Assembly (NCBI GenBank): GCA_016931575.1
Contig: JAFGEO010000045.1
Coordinates: 103,449 to 167,448, forward strand
Reading direction: 5' to 3'
DNA: 64,000 nt
DNA from: Bacteroidales bacterium
GTDB lineage: Bacteria; Bacteroidota; Bacteroidia; Bacteroidales; UBA10428
Shown: positions 32,196-41,049 of the stretch, piece by piece
Layout of the letters: the number at the start of each line of letters is the position of its first letter
Position numbering within the stretch: the first letter of the stretch is position 1
Notes under the pieces: model-generated
Told to the model about the DNA's origin: nothing
What the model saw: the letters and a program-made list of their open reading frames with translations, nothing else
Database searches by the model: none
Made by a program: the position numbers and the translations under genes

Positions 32196-32224
32196 AAAAA
32201 AAGCGTAGCCTGAAGACTACGCTT
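32196..32224 (-). terminator. Terminator between the outer-membrane protein gene and fabD
   Basis: AAGCGTAG (32201-32208) pairs with CTACGCTT (32217-32224). The minus-strand transcript of fabD meets a seven-base T-run (plus A-run 32196-32202), giving a strong minus-strand terminator. Confidence 0.8.
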
Positions 32225-32252
32225 ATCGCCGGAAAGTTATCCCGGTATTTTC

Positions 32253-33128
32253 TTATGCAGATTTTGTCGCTACCTGCCGGTCAACTTTCTTAATCAGTCC
32301 CTGAAGCACGGTTCCCGGGCCAACTTCCGTGAAGGAAACAGCGCCATCGGCCAGCATATTCTTAACAGTCTGGGTCCATTTTACAGGAGCCGTAAGCTGT
32401 TTTTTCAGGTTTTCCTTAATTTCAGCCGGATCGGTCACCGCGGTGGCTGGTACATTCTGGTATACCGGGCAAACCGGGGCATTCACAACTGCCTCATCGA
32501 TGGCTTTTTCAAGCTCTACCCGTGCGGGTTCCATCAGTGGGGAGTGGAATGCACCACCCACCGGGAGCTTTAGGGCGCGACGGGCACCCAGAGCAGAAAG
32601 TTTTTCGATGGCGGCATCAATGCCTTTCTCTGAACCGCTGATCACGATCTGTCCAACTGTATTGTAGTTCGCCGGTACAACCACCTCATCGATCTCATGA
32701 CATACTTTTTCAACGACCTCATCTTCCATACCCAGGATAGCAGCCATGGTTGATGCTTCGAGTTCACAGGCCTTTTGCATCGCCATAGCCCGCTTCGAAA
32801 CCAGCACAAGCCCATCCTCAAAGGATAAGGCACCGCTGGCAACCAGCGCTGAAAACTCGCCCAGCGAGTGGCCGGCAACCATGTCGGGTTTAAAATCTTC
32901 ACCCAGCGTTTTGGCCAGGATCACAGAATGCAGGAAAATTGCAGGCTGTGTCACTTTAGTTTGCTTCAGGTCCTCATCGGTACCTTCAAACATCAGGTCG
33001 GTAATCCTGAATCCCAGGATCTCATTAGCTTTTTCAAAGAGTTCTCTGGCCATAGGTGACTGTTCATACAGTTCTTTACCCATGCCCACAAACTGGGCTC
33101 CCTGTCCGGGAAATACATATGCATTCAT
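32253..33128 (-). CDS. fabD: Malonyl-CoA:ACP transacylase
   Basis: 291 residues; transfers malonyl from CoA to ACP at the start of fatty-acid synthesis. N-terminal GQGAQFVGMGKEL, the catalytic Ser in GHSLGEFSALVASG, the Arg/His region AFHSPLMEPA and C-terminal FTEVGPGTVLQGLIKK are all present. Length is normal. A perfect -7 element (33156-33163) lies upstream. It is followed by a strong terminator. Confidence 0.96.
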   Translation of the reverse strand: MNAYVFPGQGAQFVGMGKELYEQSPMARELFEKANEILGFRITDLMFEGTDEDLKQTKVTQPAIFLHSVILAKTLGEDFKPDMVAGHSLGEFSALVASGALSFEDGLVLVSKRAMAMQKACELEASTMAAILGMEDEVVEKVCHEIDEVVVPANYNTVGQIVISGSEKGIDAAIEKLSALGARRALKLPVGGAFHSPLMEPARVELEKAIDEAVVNAPVCPVYQNVPATAVTDPAEIKENLKKQLTAPVKWTQTVKNMLADGAVSFTEVGPGTVLQGLIKKVDRQVATKSA

Positions 33129-33155
33129 ACTCGTACGTTTCAGTTTTTAAAGGTG

Positions 33156-33163
33156 CAAATGTA
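33156..33163 (-). promoter_or_regulatory. -7 element for fabD
   Basis: Minus-strand TACATTTG is a perfect match to TAnnTTTG, 27 bases before the fabD start. The -33 region is not a clear TTTG. Confidence 0.4.
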
Positions 33164-33279
33164 AGAATAAGATTTAAGCCATGAAAATAAGGTGTTAGGC
33201 TGTCGGGTTCTCAGGGTATCAGGCTGTAAATGACAGTAAGGCAACTGACCACAAATCACAGGGAGCAACTGACAAGCTC

Positions 33280-33918
33280 TCAGGAAATCTTTGCTCCGAT
33301 CAGGTGTATGAACTCCTCGCGGGTTTTCGGATTGTTCAAAAATGCCCCGGTGAAGGCACTGGTGGTTGCCCTGGAGTTCTGGTTGCGCACCCCCCGCATG
33401 ACCATGCAAAGGTGCCTGGCTTCGATCACAACCGCCACCCCCATCGGGTTGAGCGTTTCCTGGATACAATCTCGGATCTGAACGGTCAGTCGTTCCTGAA
33501 CCTGCAAACGCCTGGAAAACGCTTCCACAACCCTGGTAATCTTGCTTAGTCCTGTTATGTATCCGTTTGGAATATAGGCCACGTGTGCCTTCCCAAAGAA
33601 AGGAATCATATGATGTTCACAAAGCGAGTAGAGCTCAATATCCTTCACCAGGACCATTTGACGGTAATCCTCCTTGAATTTTGCACCCTCAAGGACTTTT
33701 GCCGGGTCAATTTTATACCCGTGTGTCAGGTATTGCATAGAACGGGCTACCCGTTGCGGGGTTTTAAGCAGACCTTCCCTTTCGGGATCTTCACCGAGCC
33801 CTGTGAGCACATCATGGTATGCCCTTGCCAGTTTTTCAGTTATCTCCGGATTAAAAGTTTCCGGCAGATCATAACCCTCATTGTATTCAGGTCCGTGCAG
33901 ATATTCGTCACTTGTCAT
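33280..33918 (-). CDS. folE: GTP cyclohydrolase I
   Basis: 212 residues, first enzyme of tetrahydrofolate synthesis (GTP to dihydroneopterin triphosphate). Landmarks: [20 protein letters not shown], the zinc-binding [39 protein letters not shown] and the C-terminal zinc Cys in HLCMVMRG. Length normal with about 30 extra N-terminal residues. fabD lies downstream after 151 bases. Confidence 0.96.
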   Translation of the reverse strand: MTSDEYLHGPEYNEGYDLPETFNPEITEKLARAYHDVLTGLGEDPEREGLLKTPQRVARSMQYLTHGYKIDPAKVLEGAKFKEDYRQMVLVKDIELYSLCEHHMIPFFGKAHVAYIPNGYITGLSKITRVVEAFSRRLQVQERLTVQIRDCIQETLNPMGVAVVIEARHLCMVMRGVRNQNSRATTSAFTGAFLNNPKTREEFIHLIGAKIS

Positions 33919-34033
33919 TTTTGTTAATATTGAAGAACAGAGTAGTATTTAAAAACTCTGTAAAATGATTAACTTTATTTAATTGAAGCTATCAAAGATA
34001 GGAAAATCATAGAATGCCGTAAAAATTTATCCA

Positions 34034-34723
34034 GTGAGAATACTTATTGTCGCCTCATCGAACCGTGAAGTACTTGACTTTACAAGTAAGCTGCAATTTA
34101 TTCATCAGATCGAACCCCATCACAAATCGTATAAATGGGGAGAAATGAACGTTGATATCCTCATTGTTGGGTACGGAAGCATTTTTATGGCCTACTACCT
34201 GACCAAAGCCCTGAACATGATCAATTACGACCTGGCAATCAATGTCGGCCTGGCCGGAAGTTTCGATCATTTTCTTGAACAGGGATTTGTTGTAAACGTT
34301 GTCCAGGACCAGTTTGGGGACCTTGGGGTGGAACATAAAGGTAAGATCTATACCCTGTATGAGGAGGAGCTGATGGATGAGAATGACTTTCCATTTGCCG
34401 AAGGGATCTTGAACAGCCTCGGAAATTTCGAAATTGAAGAAGTAGAATCGCTGATCCCTGTGAAGGCCATCACCCTGAATACCCTTTATACCGATCCGAA
34501 ATGGATCAGCATCATGCGTGATAAATACGCCCCTGAAGTGGAAACGATGAACGGAGCTGCATTTTTCTATGTCTGCCTGACCGAAAAGGTGCCCTTCCTG
34601 CAGATCAGGTCCATTTCCCACTTCGTCGAAATCCGGAAGATTGAAAACTGGAACATCCCCTCGGCACTGAAGAACCTTGCCGGCTCACTGATCAGTATTC
34701 TGGATGAACTGAAAGCAGACTGA
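34034..34723 (+). CDS. mqnB: Futalosine hydrolase
   Basis: 229 residues, GTG start. Nucleosidase fold: MRILIVASSNREV at the start, VGYGSIFMAYYLTKAL, INVGLAGSFDHF, and the C-terminal METMNGAAFFYVC with IRSISHFVEIR. Releases the base from futalosine in the futalosine pathway of menaquinone synthesis. This fits a Bacteroidota genome using that pathway rather than the classical men route. No other mqn gene is in the window. Confidence 0.9.
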   Translation: MRILIVASSNREVLDFTSKLQFIHQIEPHHKSYKWGEMNVDILIVGYGSIFMAYYLTKALNMINYDLAINVGLAGSFDHFLEQGFVVNVVQDQFGDLGVEHKGKIYTLYEEELMDENDFPFAEGILNSLGNFEIEEVESLIPVKAITLNTLYTDPKWISIMRDKYAPEVETMNGAAFFYVCLTEKVPFLQIRSISHFVEIRKIENWNIPSALKNLAGSLISILDELKAD

Positions 34724-34878
34724 GGATTGTCCGGCTTTCCCCTGCTGTTCAACCCTTATAAAATAGACAGTTCCGGGAGTTTTCCTGCAAAACCCCTTTT
34801 AAAAGGCCGAAACTGAAATGGCCGTTTTTTACAATTTTATCCTTATGCCCACACGTACATTTATAAAAAAATAGTCAA

Positions 34879-35538
34879 ATGAAAAAATTATTCCTTCTTA
34901 CGCTGGCAGGTGTCCTGTTCTTCTCCTGCGGCGACAGCGACAAAAGTGATTCAAAGAAAAGTGATGCCAAAGACAAAAGTACTGTAGATACTGAGGTATC
35001 GGATGTTTCCGACTCTCCAGGAACCTCTGATCGCAAACTTTATTCGATTGAATCGGGATACGTAAAATTTATTAACCATGCAGTCGGCCAGGAAATGATC
35101 CGTGAACTCTGGTTTGATCAGTATGGGAACAGGCAGTATGAAGAAAATTACATGAACATGTTCGGGGAGAAAGTCGGAGGAAAAAGCCTGGTGATCGATG
35201 GCTTCCGGTATAACTGGGATTACGACTCACAGACAGGAAATAAGATGAAATTCTACCAGGCTGTGTCGGATTATGATAATATTTCGGAAAGGGATATCGC
35301 CCGTTACGGGATTGTCAAGCATGGCAATGAGGATATCCTGGGAAAAAGCTGCCAGAAAATCAGTACAGAGGAACCTGTAAAATCAACTGTCTGGATGTGG
35401 AACAATATCGCTTTGAAAACCGAAGCCGAATTCGGCGGCGAACCGGTAATTATGGAAGCAGTCGAAATTATCGAAGGCCCTGTTGACGCATCCTTGCTGG
35501 AAATCCCTGATGATATCAGCTTCACAGAAATGAATTAA
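34879..35538 (+). CDS. Lipoprotein of unknown function
   Basis: 219 residues: signal peptide and lipobox FFSC (Cys17), then a Lys/Ser/Asp-rich linker (SDKSDSKKSDAKDKSTVDTE, about residues 20-50). The C-terminal two-thirds is a compact mixed-alpha/beta domain with many Asp, Tyr and Met residues (YDNISERDIARYGIVKHG). No family recognised. Followed by a good terminator at 35546-35596. Lone gene. Confidence 0.65.
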   Translation: MKKLFLLTLAGVLFFSCGDSDKSDSKKSDAKDKSTVDTEVSDVSDSPGTSDRKLYSIESGYVKFINHAVGQEMIRELWFDQYGNRQYEENYMNMFGEKVGGKSLVIDGFRYNWDYDSQTGNKMKFYQAVSDYDNISERDIARYGIVKHGNEDILGKSCQKISTEEPVKSTVWMWNNIALKTEAEFGGEPVIMEAVEIIEGPVDASLLEIPDDISFTEMN

Positions 35539-35545
35539 TCCTTCC

Positions 35546-35596
35546 CGTAAAGAGGCTTCTATGTTGTAAAGCAAGAGAAGCCCCTTTACGTTTTTT
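35546..35596 (+). terminator. Intrinsic terminator of the lipoprotein gene
   Basis: CGTAAAGAGGCTTCT (35546-35560) pairs with AGAAGCCCCTTTACG (35576-35590) with a single mismatch, followed by TTTTTT (35591-35596). Confidence 0.9.
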
Positions 35597-35783
35597 ATTC
35601 CATGCACCGGCATAATCCCGGCAACCCTACAAAAACCGGGTATTTCCTCCCGGAGCGATCCCTGCAACCCCTTCGCATACCGGCCCCCACCAGGTAATGT
35701 TTCCTAAACGCTTCCAAACAAAATGTTTGTGAATTTGTTTGACTTATTCAGACCTCTTTGCCGATAATAAAAATAAGGAAGAT

Positions 35784-36362
35784 ATGGATCCCCGGGTTGA
35801 TACGTTTTTGGATAGAGCCGCCAGATGGCAGGAAGAAATGGAGAAACTCAGATTGATCCTGCTTGACTGTCATCTGACTGAAGAATTTAAATGGGGAAAA
35901 CCCTGCTATACTTACCAGCATTCGAATGTCATCATCATTCAGGATTTTAAGGAGTATTGCGCATTATTGTTTATCAAAGGGAGCCTGTTGAAGGATGAAA
36001 ACAAGCTCCTGATCAGGCAAACTGAGAATGTTCAGGCTGCCCGGCAGATCCGCTTTACGGAAATTAAGCAGATTGCCGGGCTGGGATCCATCCTGAAAGC
36101 ATATGTCTGCGAAGCAATCGAAGTTGAAAAAGCCGGCCTAAAAGTAAGTTTAAAGAAGACTTCGGAATACGCCATCCCCGAAGAGTTTCAACAAAGGCTG
36201 GATGCAAGTCCAGGCTTAAAGACCGCATACGAAGCCTTAACTCCTGGAAGACAGCGAGCCTACCTGATGCATTTTTCACAGCCAAAGCAGGGTAAAACCA
36301 GGGAGTCGCGAATTGAAAAATGTATCCCGAAAATCCTCATTGGCAAAGGACTAAACGAGTAA
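35784..36362 (+). CDS. DUF1801-type protein with YdeI C-terminal tail
   Basis: 192 residues from MDPRVDTFLDRAARWQEEM, chosen because the coding signal and the DUF1801-like pattern begin there; an alternative start 15 codons upstream (35739) is not needed. The core (about 20-125) has WGKPCYTYQHSNVIIIQDFKE and LLFIKGSLLKDENKLL, with a helix AYVCEAIEVEKAG. The C-terminal part (about 130-192; FQQRLDASPGLKTAYEALTPG and RQRAYLMHFS) is the YdeI/OmpD-associated bacteriocin-protection motif region. Function not established. It sits 7 bases before a paralogue. Confidence 0.75.
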   Translation: MDPRVDTFLDRAARWQEEMEKLRLILLDCHLTEEFKWGKPCYTYQHSNVIIIQDFKEYCALLFIKGSLLKDENKLLIRQTENVQAARQIRFTEIKQIAGLGSILKAYVCEAIEVEKAGLKVSLKKTSEYAIPEEFQQRLDASPGLKTAYEALTPGRQRAYLMHFSQPKQGKTRESRIEKCIPKILIGKGLNE

Positions 36363-36368
36363 TGTACA

Positions 36369-36794
36369 ATGATCCAATCCGTTGATACTTACCTTTCTGA
36401 GGGCTGCATGCGCTGCAAATTCGGCGGAACGCCCCGCTGCAAGGTCCATAACTGGCAGGAAGAAATGAATCAGCTAAGGAGGATCCTTCTTGAATGCGGG
36501 CTTACGGAAGAAGTTAAGTGGAGTGTTCCCTGTTATACCTTCCGGAAAGGCAATGTTTTGATCATGGCTGCCTTCAGGGATTACTGTGCCCTAAGTTTTT
36601 TTAAAGGTTCACTCCTGAATGATTCACCAGGAATGCTGACCAGACCGACAGAAAATACCCGGGGAGGCAGACAGATCCGGTTTACTGAGCTAAGTCAGAT
36701 CCTTGAAAATGAAGACCTGATCAAGGCCTATATCTTCGAAGCCATAGAAATTGAGAAACAAGGCCTGAAGGTTGATCACGGAAAACTGATTTGA
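36369..36794 (+). CDS. Second DUF1801-type paralogue with N-terminal cysteines
   Basis: 141 residues, beginning MIQSVDTYLSEG. It is a tandem duplicate of the core of its neighbour (WSVPCYTFRKGNVLIMAAFRD, AYIFEAIEIEKQG) but lacks the YdeI-type C-terminal tail. It carries a cysteine-containing N-terminal segment (CMRCKFGGTPRCKVHNW) that the upstream copy has replaced by a plain helix. The cysteines suggest zinc binding or a redox site; the function is unknown. Ends just before the hgcA-like remnant. Confidence 0.75.
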   Translation: MIQSVDTYLSEGCMRCKFGGTPRCKVHNWQEEMNQLRRILLECGLTEEVKWSVPCYTFRKGNVLIMAAFRDYCALSFFKGSLLNDSPGMLTRPTENTRGGRQIRFTELSQILENEDLIKAYIFEAIEIEKQGLKVDHGKLI

Positions 36795-37137
36795 TATGCA
36801 TAACGGATCTTCGGGATCAACCACCGAATCGATTCAGGAAATGTTTTGCTGTGAACAGCAAAACCGGTGGGATAACCCGTGTAGCTCCCAGACTTGATCT
36901 GCGGGACATCCTGGGGGCTATTAAAGTGCGCCGGCTGATCAGCCGAAATCAGTATAGGCTTGAACCCGGGCACTTCTGATACCCGGAGTCTCCTCTATTA
37001 TAGCGATGAATTTTACCGGTCGTTCAACCTACACCTCACTTTCCGGAGTTAAGCGGGAAATGAGAGTTCTCGTTCCAGTACAGATCACGCTGGCTCTGGC
37101 AGGTCTTACCTTTTACGTACTAAACAGTTGGATTTAA
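36795..37137 (+). pseudogene. Degraded remnant resembling HgcA (mercury-methylation corrinoid protein)
   Basis: Two separate pieces read in different frames. Piece one (about 36851-37000; GGITRVAPRLDLRDILGAI, then SRNQYRLEPG) ends at a TGA (36980-36982) and continues YPESPLL. It resembles the N-terminal region of HgcA before its cobalamin domain. Piece two (37003-37137; AMNFTGRSTYTSLSGVKREM) resembles the last transmembrane region of HgcA. The whole corrinoid domain, including the cap-helix cysteine, and the first membrane helices are absent. No hgcB-type ferredoxin follows. The assignment is from my memory of the HgcA family and needs a profile search. Confidence 0.55.
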
Positions 37138-37201
37138 ACTTTACAAAGCTGATGATGAATAATCAGATTTTTATCCTTCGCGGATTCCCCGGATCAGGAA
37201 T

Positions 37202-37921
37202 TCAAATAAAATTGCGACTGATAAAATCATTGAACTTCTCTTTATACTGGTCACTCACCGGGATATACTTATCACTGAAAATGATCCTGCTGCGTTCAAT
37301 GGTGCTGATTTTTTGAAGATTAATGACAAAGGAGCGATGCACCCTCATAAACCTGTCCTGAGGAAGTTTCTCTTCCAGCGATTTCAGTGTATTAATTGAC
37401 AGCACAGGCCTGCTTTCGCCCTCCAGGTATACTTTTATGTAATCTTTCAGGCCTTCGATATACAGGATATCCCCGAAATTGATCCTCCGGATCTTGTACT
37501 CCGACTTAAGAAACAGGAATTGGTTGTCAGTTTCCACCAGTGTGGCAGCAGAACTTTCAAGGTCGATGATTTTTTTTGCCTTGTTTACGGCCGTCAGGAA
37601 TTCGGGATAGCTGAATGGCTTAAGTAAATAATCAACCGCACTGTGTTTATACCCCTCGAGGGCATATTTTTCATAGGCGGTGGTGAAGATAATTTTCGGA
37701 GGAAAAAGTAATGAACCCGCAAACTCGAGTCCTGTCAGATCCGGCATCTGTATGTCCAGCAGGATCAGCTGAACATCCTCCTCTTTCAGGAAATCCATAG
37801 CATCCAGAGGATTATCAAACTCCCCGGCAAGTTCCAGAAACTTAGTCTTCTTTATGTAACCTGTCACCAGGGAAAGGGCCAGCGGTTCATCATCGATGGC
37901 TATGGTCCTGATCTTATCCAT
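37202..37921 (-). CDS. LytTR-family response regulator
   Basis: 239 residues: a receiver domain (1-120) with paired Asp10/Asp11, phospho-acceptor Asp56 in LILLDIQMPDLTG and the lysine in YLLKPFSYPEF, then a LytTR DNA-binding domain (about 140-239; LFLKSEYKIRRINFGDILYI, VHRSFVINLQKISTIERSRI). It controls a promoter, presumably within the adjacent efflux operon. The gene overlaps the upstream histidine kinase by 8 bases and is last in the operon. Confidence 0.93.
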   Translation of the reverse strand: MDKIRTIAIDDEPLALSLVTGYIKKTKFLELAGEFDNPLDAMDFLKEEDVQLILLDIQMPDLTGLEFAGSLLFPPKIIFTTAYEKYALEGYKHSAVDYLLKPFSYPEFLTAVNKAKKIIDLESSAATLVETDNQFLFLKSEYKIRRINFGDILYIEGLKDYIKVYLEGESRPVLSINTLKSLEEKLPQDRFMRVHRSFVINLQKISTIERSRIIFSDKYIPVSDQYKEKFNDFISRNFI

Positions 37922-39014
37922 TGCCTGTCATTAAGCTTAGTTCAACCAAAAACTCCTTCTCATTTTCTGAGATCTTCAGGGTGTGTCTTCCCGGATAGAG
38001 GAGCCCGAGCCTCTTCTTAATATTTTCCAGTCCGATCCCGGTGTAGCCTGCCACCTTCTCTAGCCTCCCCTTGCCAATGCTGTTCCTGACACTCAGCCTG
38101 ATTTGATCTTCGGAGGCAGTCAGCTCAATATTAATAAATGAGGCTTCCCGGTAACTGATCCCGTGTTTAAATGCGTTTTCGATGAAGGCCATGAACAGCA
38201 GGGGAGGTATCGAGTGATCCGGGTATTTTTCGGGCAGCGACACCAACAGGTCAACCTTGTCGGTAAGGCGCAACTTCATCAGGTCGATATAGTTTTCCAG
38301 GAAGGTGATCTCTTCACTCAGCCGACTTTCACCCCTCTCCGATTCATACAAAAGGTAACGCATCAATTTGGACAATTTAAGCACCGATTCCCGGGCCTTC
38401 CCGGTATTCATCCCAATGAGTGAGTAAATATTATTGAGGGTATTAAAGAAAAAATGCGGACTTATCTGGTTCTTCAGAAAGGCCAGCTCAGAATTCAGTT
38501 TTTCCTTCTCAAGTTCCTTACGGACTTTTTCCTCCCGGCTGACCTGCTCTACCAGTTTTAATCCCATTGAAAATCCCATGATCAGTACTGAAGTATAAAA
38601 GTAATTCATGATCCTGAACGCACCGATAGGAGGTTTGATCACTTCTCCTTCCTTATTGATCTCCTTAATAACCCGGGTGATCTGGCGTATCTGCTCTTTG
38701 TCAATCAGAACATGGTCATTCAGATACCACAATCCAACACATACGATGCCCATCAGAACAGCTGCTGCCAGGAAATAGTACCCACGCCAGCCTTTCCGGT
38801 AGTAAAATGCCGGGAACAACCAGCTGTAATTCAGGTAAAAAAGCAAACCATATACCGCAATATTAATATAGAGACGAACCAGGAAATGATTGTTCACATC
38901 CCCATAAGCATGCATGATATACCGGGGAATAACCATGATAATCGCCCAGGCCAGAATGTGCAAGCCTATGAGGATCTTCCTGTTGGTCAATATCTTTCGT
39001 GCATTTAAAATCAT
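37914..39014 (-). CDS. LytS-type sensor histidine kinase
   Basis: 366 residues: four hydrophobic helices (about 15-32, 46-68, 79-96 and 135-155), a short cytoplasmic linker, and the His_kinase domain with phospho-acceptor His187 in QISPHFFFNTLNNIYSLIG. The ATP-binding part has PPLLFMAFIENAFKHGIS and TGIGLENIKKRLGLLYPG. Such kinases act in pairs with LytTR regulators. It is cotranscribed with the downstream regulator (8-base overlap) and with the upstream efflux genes. Confidence 0.93.
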   Translation of the reverse strand: MILNARKILTNRKILIGLHILAWAIIMVIPRYIMHAYGDVNNHFLVRLYINIAVYGLLFYLNYSWLFPAFYYRKGWRGYYFLAAAVLMGIVCVGLWYLNDHVLIDKEQIRQITRVIKEINKEGEVIKPPIGAFRIMNYFYTSVLIMGFSMGLKLVEQVSREEKVRKELEKEKLNSELAFLKNQISPHFFFNTLNNIYSLIGMNTGKARESVLKLSKLMRYLLYESERGESRLSEEITFLENYIDLMKLRLTDKVDLLVSLPEKYPDHSIPPLLFMAFIENAFKHGISYREASFINIELTASEDQIRLSVRNSIGKGRLEKVAGYTGIGLENIKKRLGLLYPGRHTLKISENEKEFLVELSLMTGNG

Positions 39015-39067
39015 AAGTCCCGCTTAGTATTGCTTTACGCTCACACAAGGTACAAATTTACTGATGA

Positions 39068-40288
39068 CTATTCGTACCGTAGCGCATCGATCGGATTCAG
39101 TCCGGCCGCCTTTCGGGCGGGATACCAGCCGAAAAAAATGCCGATAGCGGAACAGACCAGGAAGGCCAGCCCGATGGCCGTTGTCGAAATGGCAACAGGC
39201 CAGCCAAGGAGGGAACCCACTCCCCTGGATGCCAAAACCCCGAACACGATACCGATAAGCCCCCCAAAAACACTCAGTAATACGGATTCAATCAGGAACT
39301 GGGTCAGAATATCTTTTTCCCTGCCACCTACTGAAAGGCGCAGCCCGATCTCCCGCGTGCGTTCGGTTACGGAAACGTACATGATATTCATGATACCAAT
39401 TCCCCCGACCAGCAGTGAGATGCTGGCGATAGCACCCAGAAGGACGGTCATGATATCACTGATGGAAGAGAAGGTCTGTACTATCTCAGACTGTGACCGG
39501 ACGCTAAAATCATCCTCCTCCTCGGTCCTTATTTTGTGGGTTGTGCGTATGGCTTCGGAGATCTGCTCAATGGCTTTGTCATTAAGCTCCTCTGAGGCTG
39601 CCGAAGCAAAAATACTCTGGATGTGCGTAATGGCAAGCACCCGCTTCTGAATGGCCGTATAGGGCGCTATCATCAGGTCGTCCTGATCCTGTCCCATCCC
39701 GTTTTCACCTTTTTCCTGAAGCACACCGATCACTTTAAAGGGGATCCCGTCAAACCTGATAACCGCTCCTATGGGGCTTTCGCCGTCCGGAAAAAGATTA
39801 TCGATGATCGTCTGACCGATCAGGCAAACTTTTGCATAGGTTTTTATTTCACGGTCCGAGAAATTTCGTCCTGAGGCAATTTTATACTTCCGGATACCGA
39901 GGTACTCATTGTTCACACCATAGACACTCGTAGGCCAGTTGTTATTGCCTTTTACAACCTGTCCGCTGGCATTCACCACCGGTGAGACAGCACTCACGGC
40001 ATCGCAGGATTTACGTATCGCCTCCACGTCTTCCAGCTTCATCGACTGCATCTCGCTCCGGCTGAACCTTATCCCCCCGGGTCGACCGTCGCCCGGCATA
40101 ATAAAGATCATGTTAGTCCCCATTTCGGACATTTCGTCCTGGATACTCTTTTTGGATCCCTGACCTATTGCCAGCATCGCTATTACCGAAGCAATGCCGA
40201 TGATGATCCCCAACATGGTGAGGAATGCCCTGAATTTGTTTCTCTTCAAGGCGTTTACGGCAATTCGTATAGCATTGATATAATTCAT
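39068..40288 (-). CDS. macB: MacB-like ABC transporter permease (FtsX/MacB family)
   Basis: 406 residues: one N-terminal transmembrane helix (about 20-45, RAFLTMLGIIIGIASVIAML), a large periplasmic domain (MacB_PCD, about 45-270) and three C-terminal helices (about 280-400) with the family signature TREIGLRLSVGGREKDIL and the ending NPIDALRYE. The ATPase is a separate gene. With the ATPase, adaptor and TolC genes it makes a tripartite MacAB-TolC-type export pump. Gap to the ATPase gene is 5 bases. Confidence 0.92.
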   Translation of the reverse strand: MNYINAIRIAVNALKRNKFRAFLTMLGIIIGIASVIAMLAIGQGSKKSIQDEMSEMGTNMIFIMPGDGRPGGIRFSRSEMQSMKLEDVEAIRKSCDAVSAVSPVVNASGQVVKGNNNWPTSVYGVNNEYLGIRKYKIASGRNFSDREIKTYAKVCLIGQTIIDNLFPDGESPIGAVIRFDGIPFKVIGVLQEKGENGMGQDQDDLMIAPYTAIQKRVLAITHIQSIFASAASEELNDKAIEQISEAIRTTHKIRTEEEDDFSVRSQSEIVQTFSSISDIMTVLLGAIASISLLVGGIGIMNIMYVSVTERTREIGLRLSVGGREKDILTQFLIESVLLSVFGGLIGIVFGVLASRGVGSLLGWPVAISTTAIGLAFLVCSAIGIFFGWYPARKAAGLNPIDALRYE

Positions 40289-40293
40289 ACTTC

Positions 40294-41043
40294 TTAGATT
40301 TCATCGTTTTCAACCGGAAGTGCCTCAAGAAGTTCCAGGGCATTGGCCCGGTTCTTCACGGCATCCTTTCTGATAATGTGCCCGTCCTTAAAGATTACAC
40401 TGCGCTTCATGAAGCGCGCGATATCTGCCTCGTGGGTGACGAAAATGATGGTTTTTCCCTGATCGTTCAAATCCTGAAGCAATGCCATGATTTCGTAGGA
40501 CGTCCGCGTATCAAGGTTCCCTGTTGCTTCATCGGCGAGAATCACCCGTGGATCATTCACCAGCGACCTGGCAATGGCTACGCGTTGCTGCTGCCCCCCT
40601 GACAGCTGGTTGGGCATGTGATGCATCCGGTCGGCAAGACCTACTGCATCCAGAGCGGCCCTGGCCCTTTCCCGTCGTTCCTTTGTACTTACCTTAGGAT
40701 TATAAAAAAGGGGCAGCTCAACGTTTTCCAGGGCCGTAGTCCTGGGAAGCAGGTTATATGACTGGAATACAAAGCCCAGTTTATTATTCCGCAGGCGGGC
40801 AAGTTCGTCTTTATTTTGCTCCCCGATATTTACGCCGTCCAGCAGGTAGCTGCCCTCACTGGGTTTATCCAGGCAACCGAGGATATTCAACATAGTGGAT
40901 TTCCCGGAACCACTCGCACCCATAATGGCAATAAATTCACCCTCTTCAATCGCGAGGTCTATCCCCCTCAGGGCATGAACGGTTATTTCACCTATATGGA
41001 AATCCTTCTTCAGCCCCTTAACCTGTATCAGTGTATTACCCAT
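40294..41043 (-). CDS. ABC transporter ATPase of MacB/LolD type
   Basis: 249 residues. Walker [10 protein letters not shown] (42-50), Q-loop [20 protein letters not shown], signature [15 protein letters not shown], Walker [13 protein letters not shown] and the switch histidine in VTHEAD. It is the energy-coupling subunit for the adjacent permease. The genes flank it with 5- and 6-base gaps, so all are in one operon. Confidence 0.95.
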   Translation of the reverse strand: MGNTLIQVKGLKKDFHIGEITVHALRGIDLAIEEGEFIAIMGASGSGKSTMLNILGCLDKPSEGSYLLDGVNIGEQNKDELARLRNNKLGFVFQSYNLLPRTTALENVELPLFYNPKVSTKERRERARAALDAVGLADRMHHMPNQLSGGQQQRVAIARSLVNDPRVILADEATGNLDTRTSYEIMALLQDLNDQGKTIIFVTHEADIARFMKRSVIFKDGHIIRKDAVKNRANALELLEALPVENDEI

Positions 41044-41049
41044 ATCCTG

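Noticed and set aside
35739..35783. Longer N-terminus for the DUF1801/YdeI-like protein
   Set aside because: The extra 15 codons add no domain content and the downstream ATG begins at the conserved helix.
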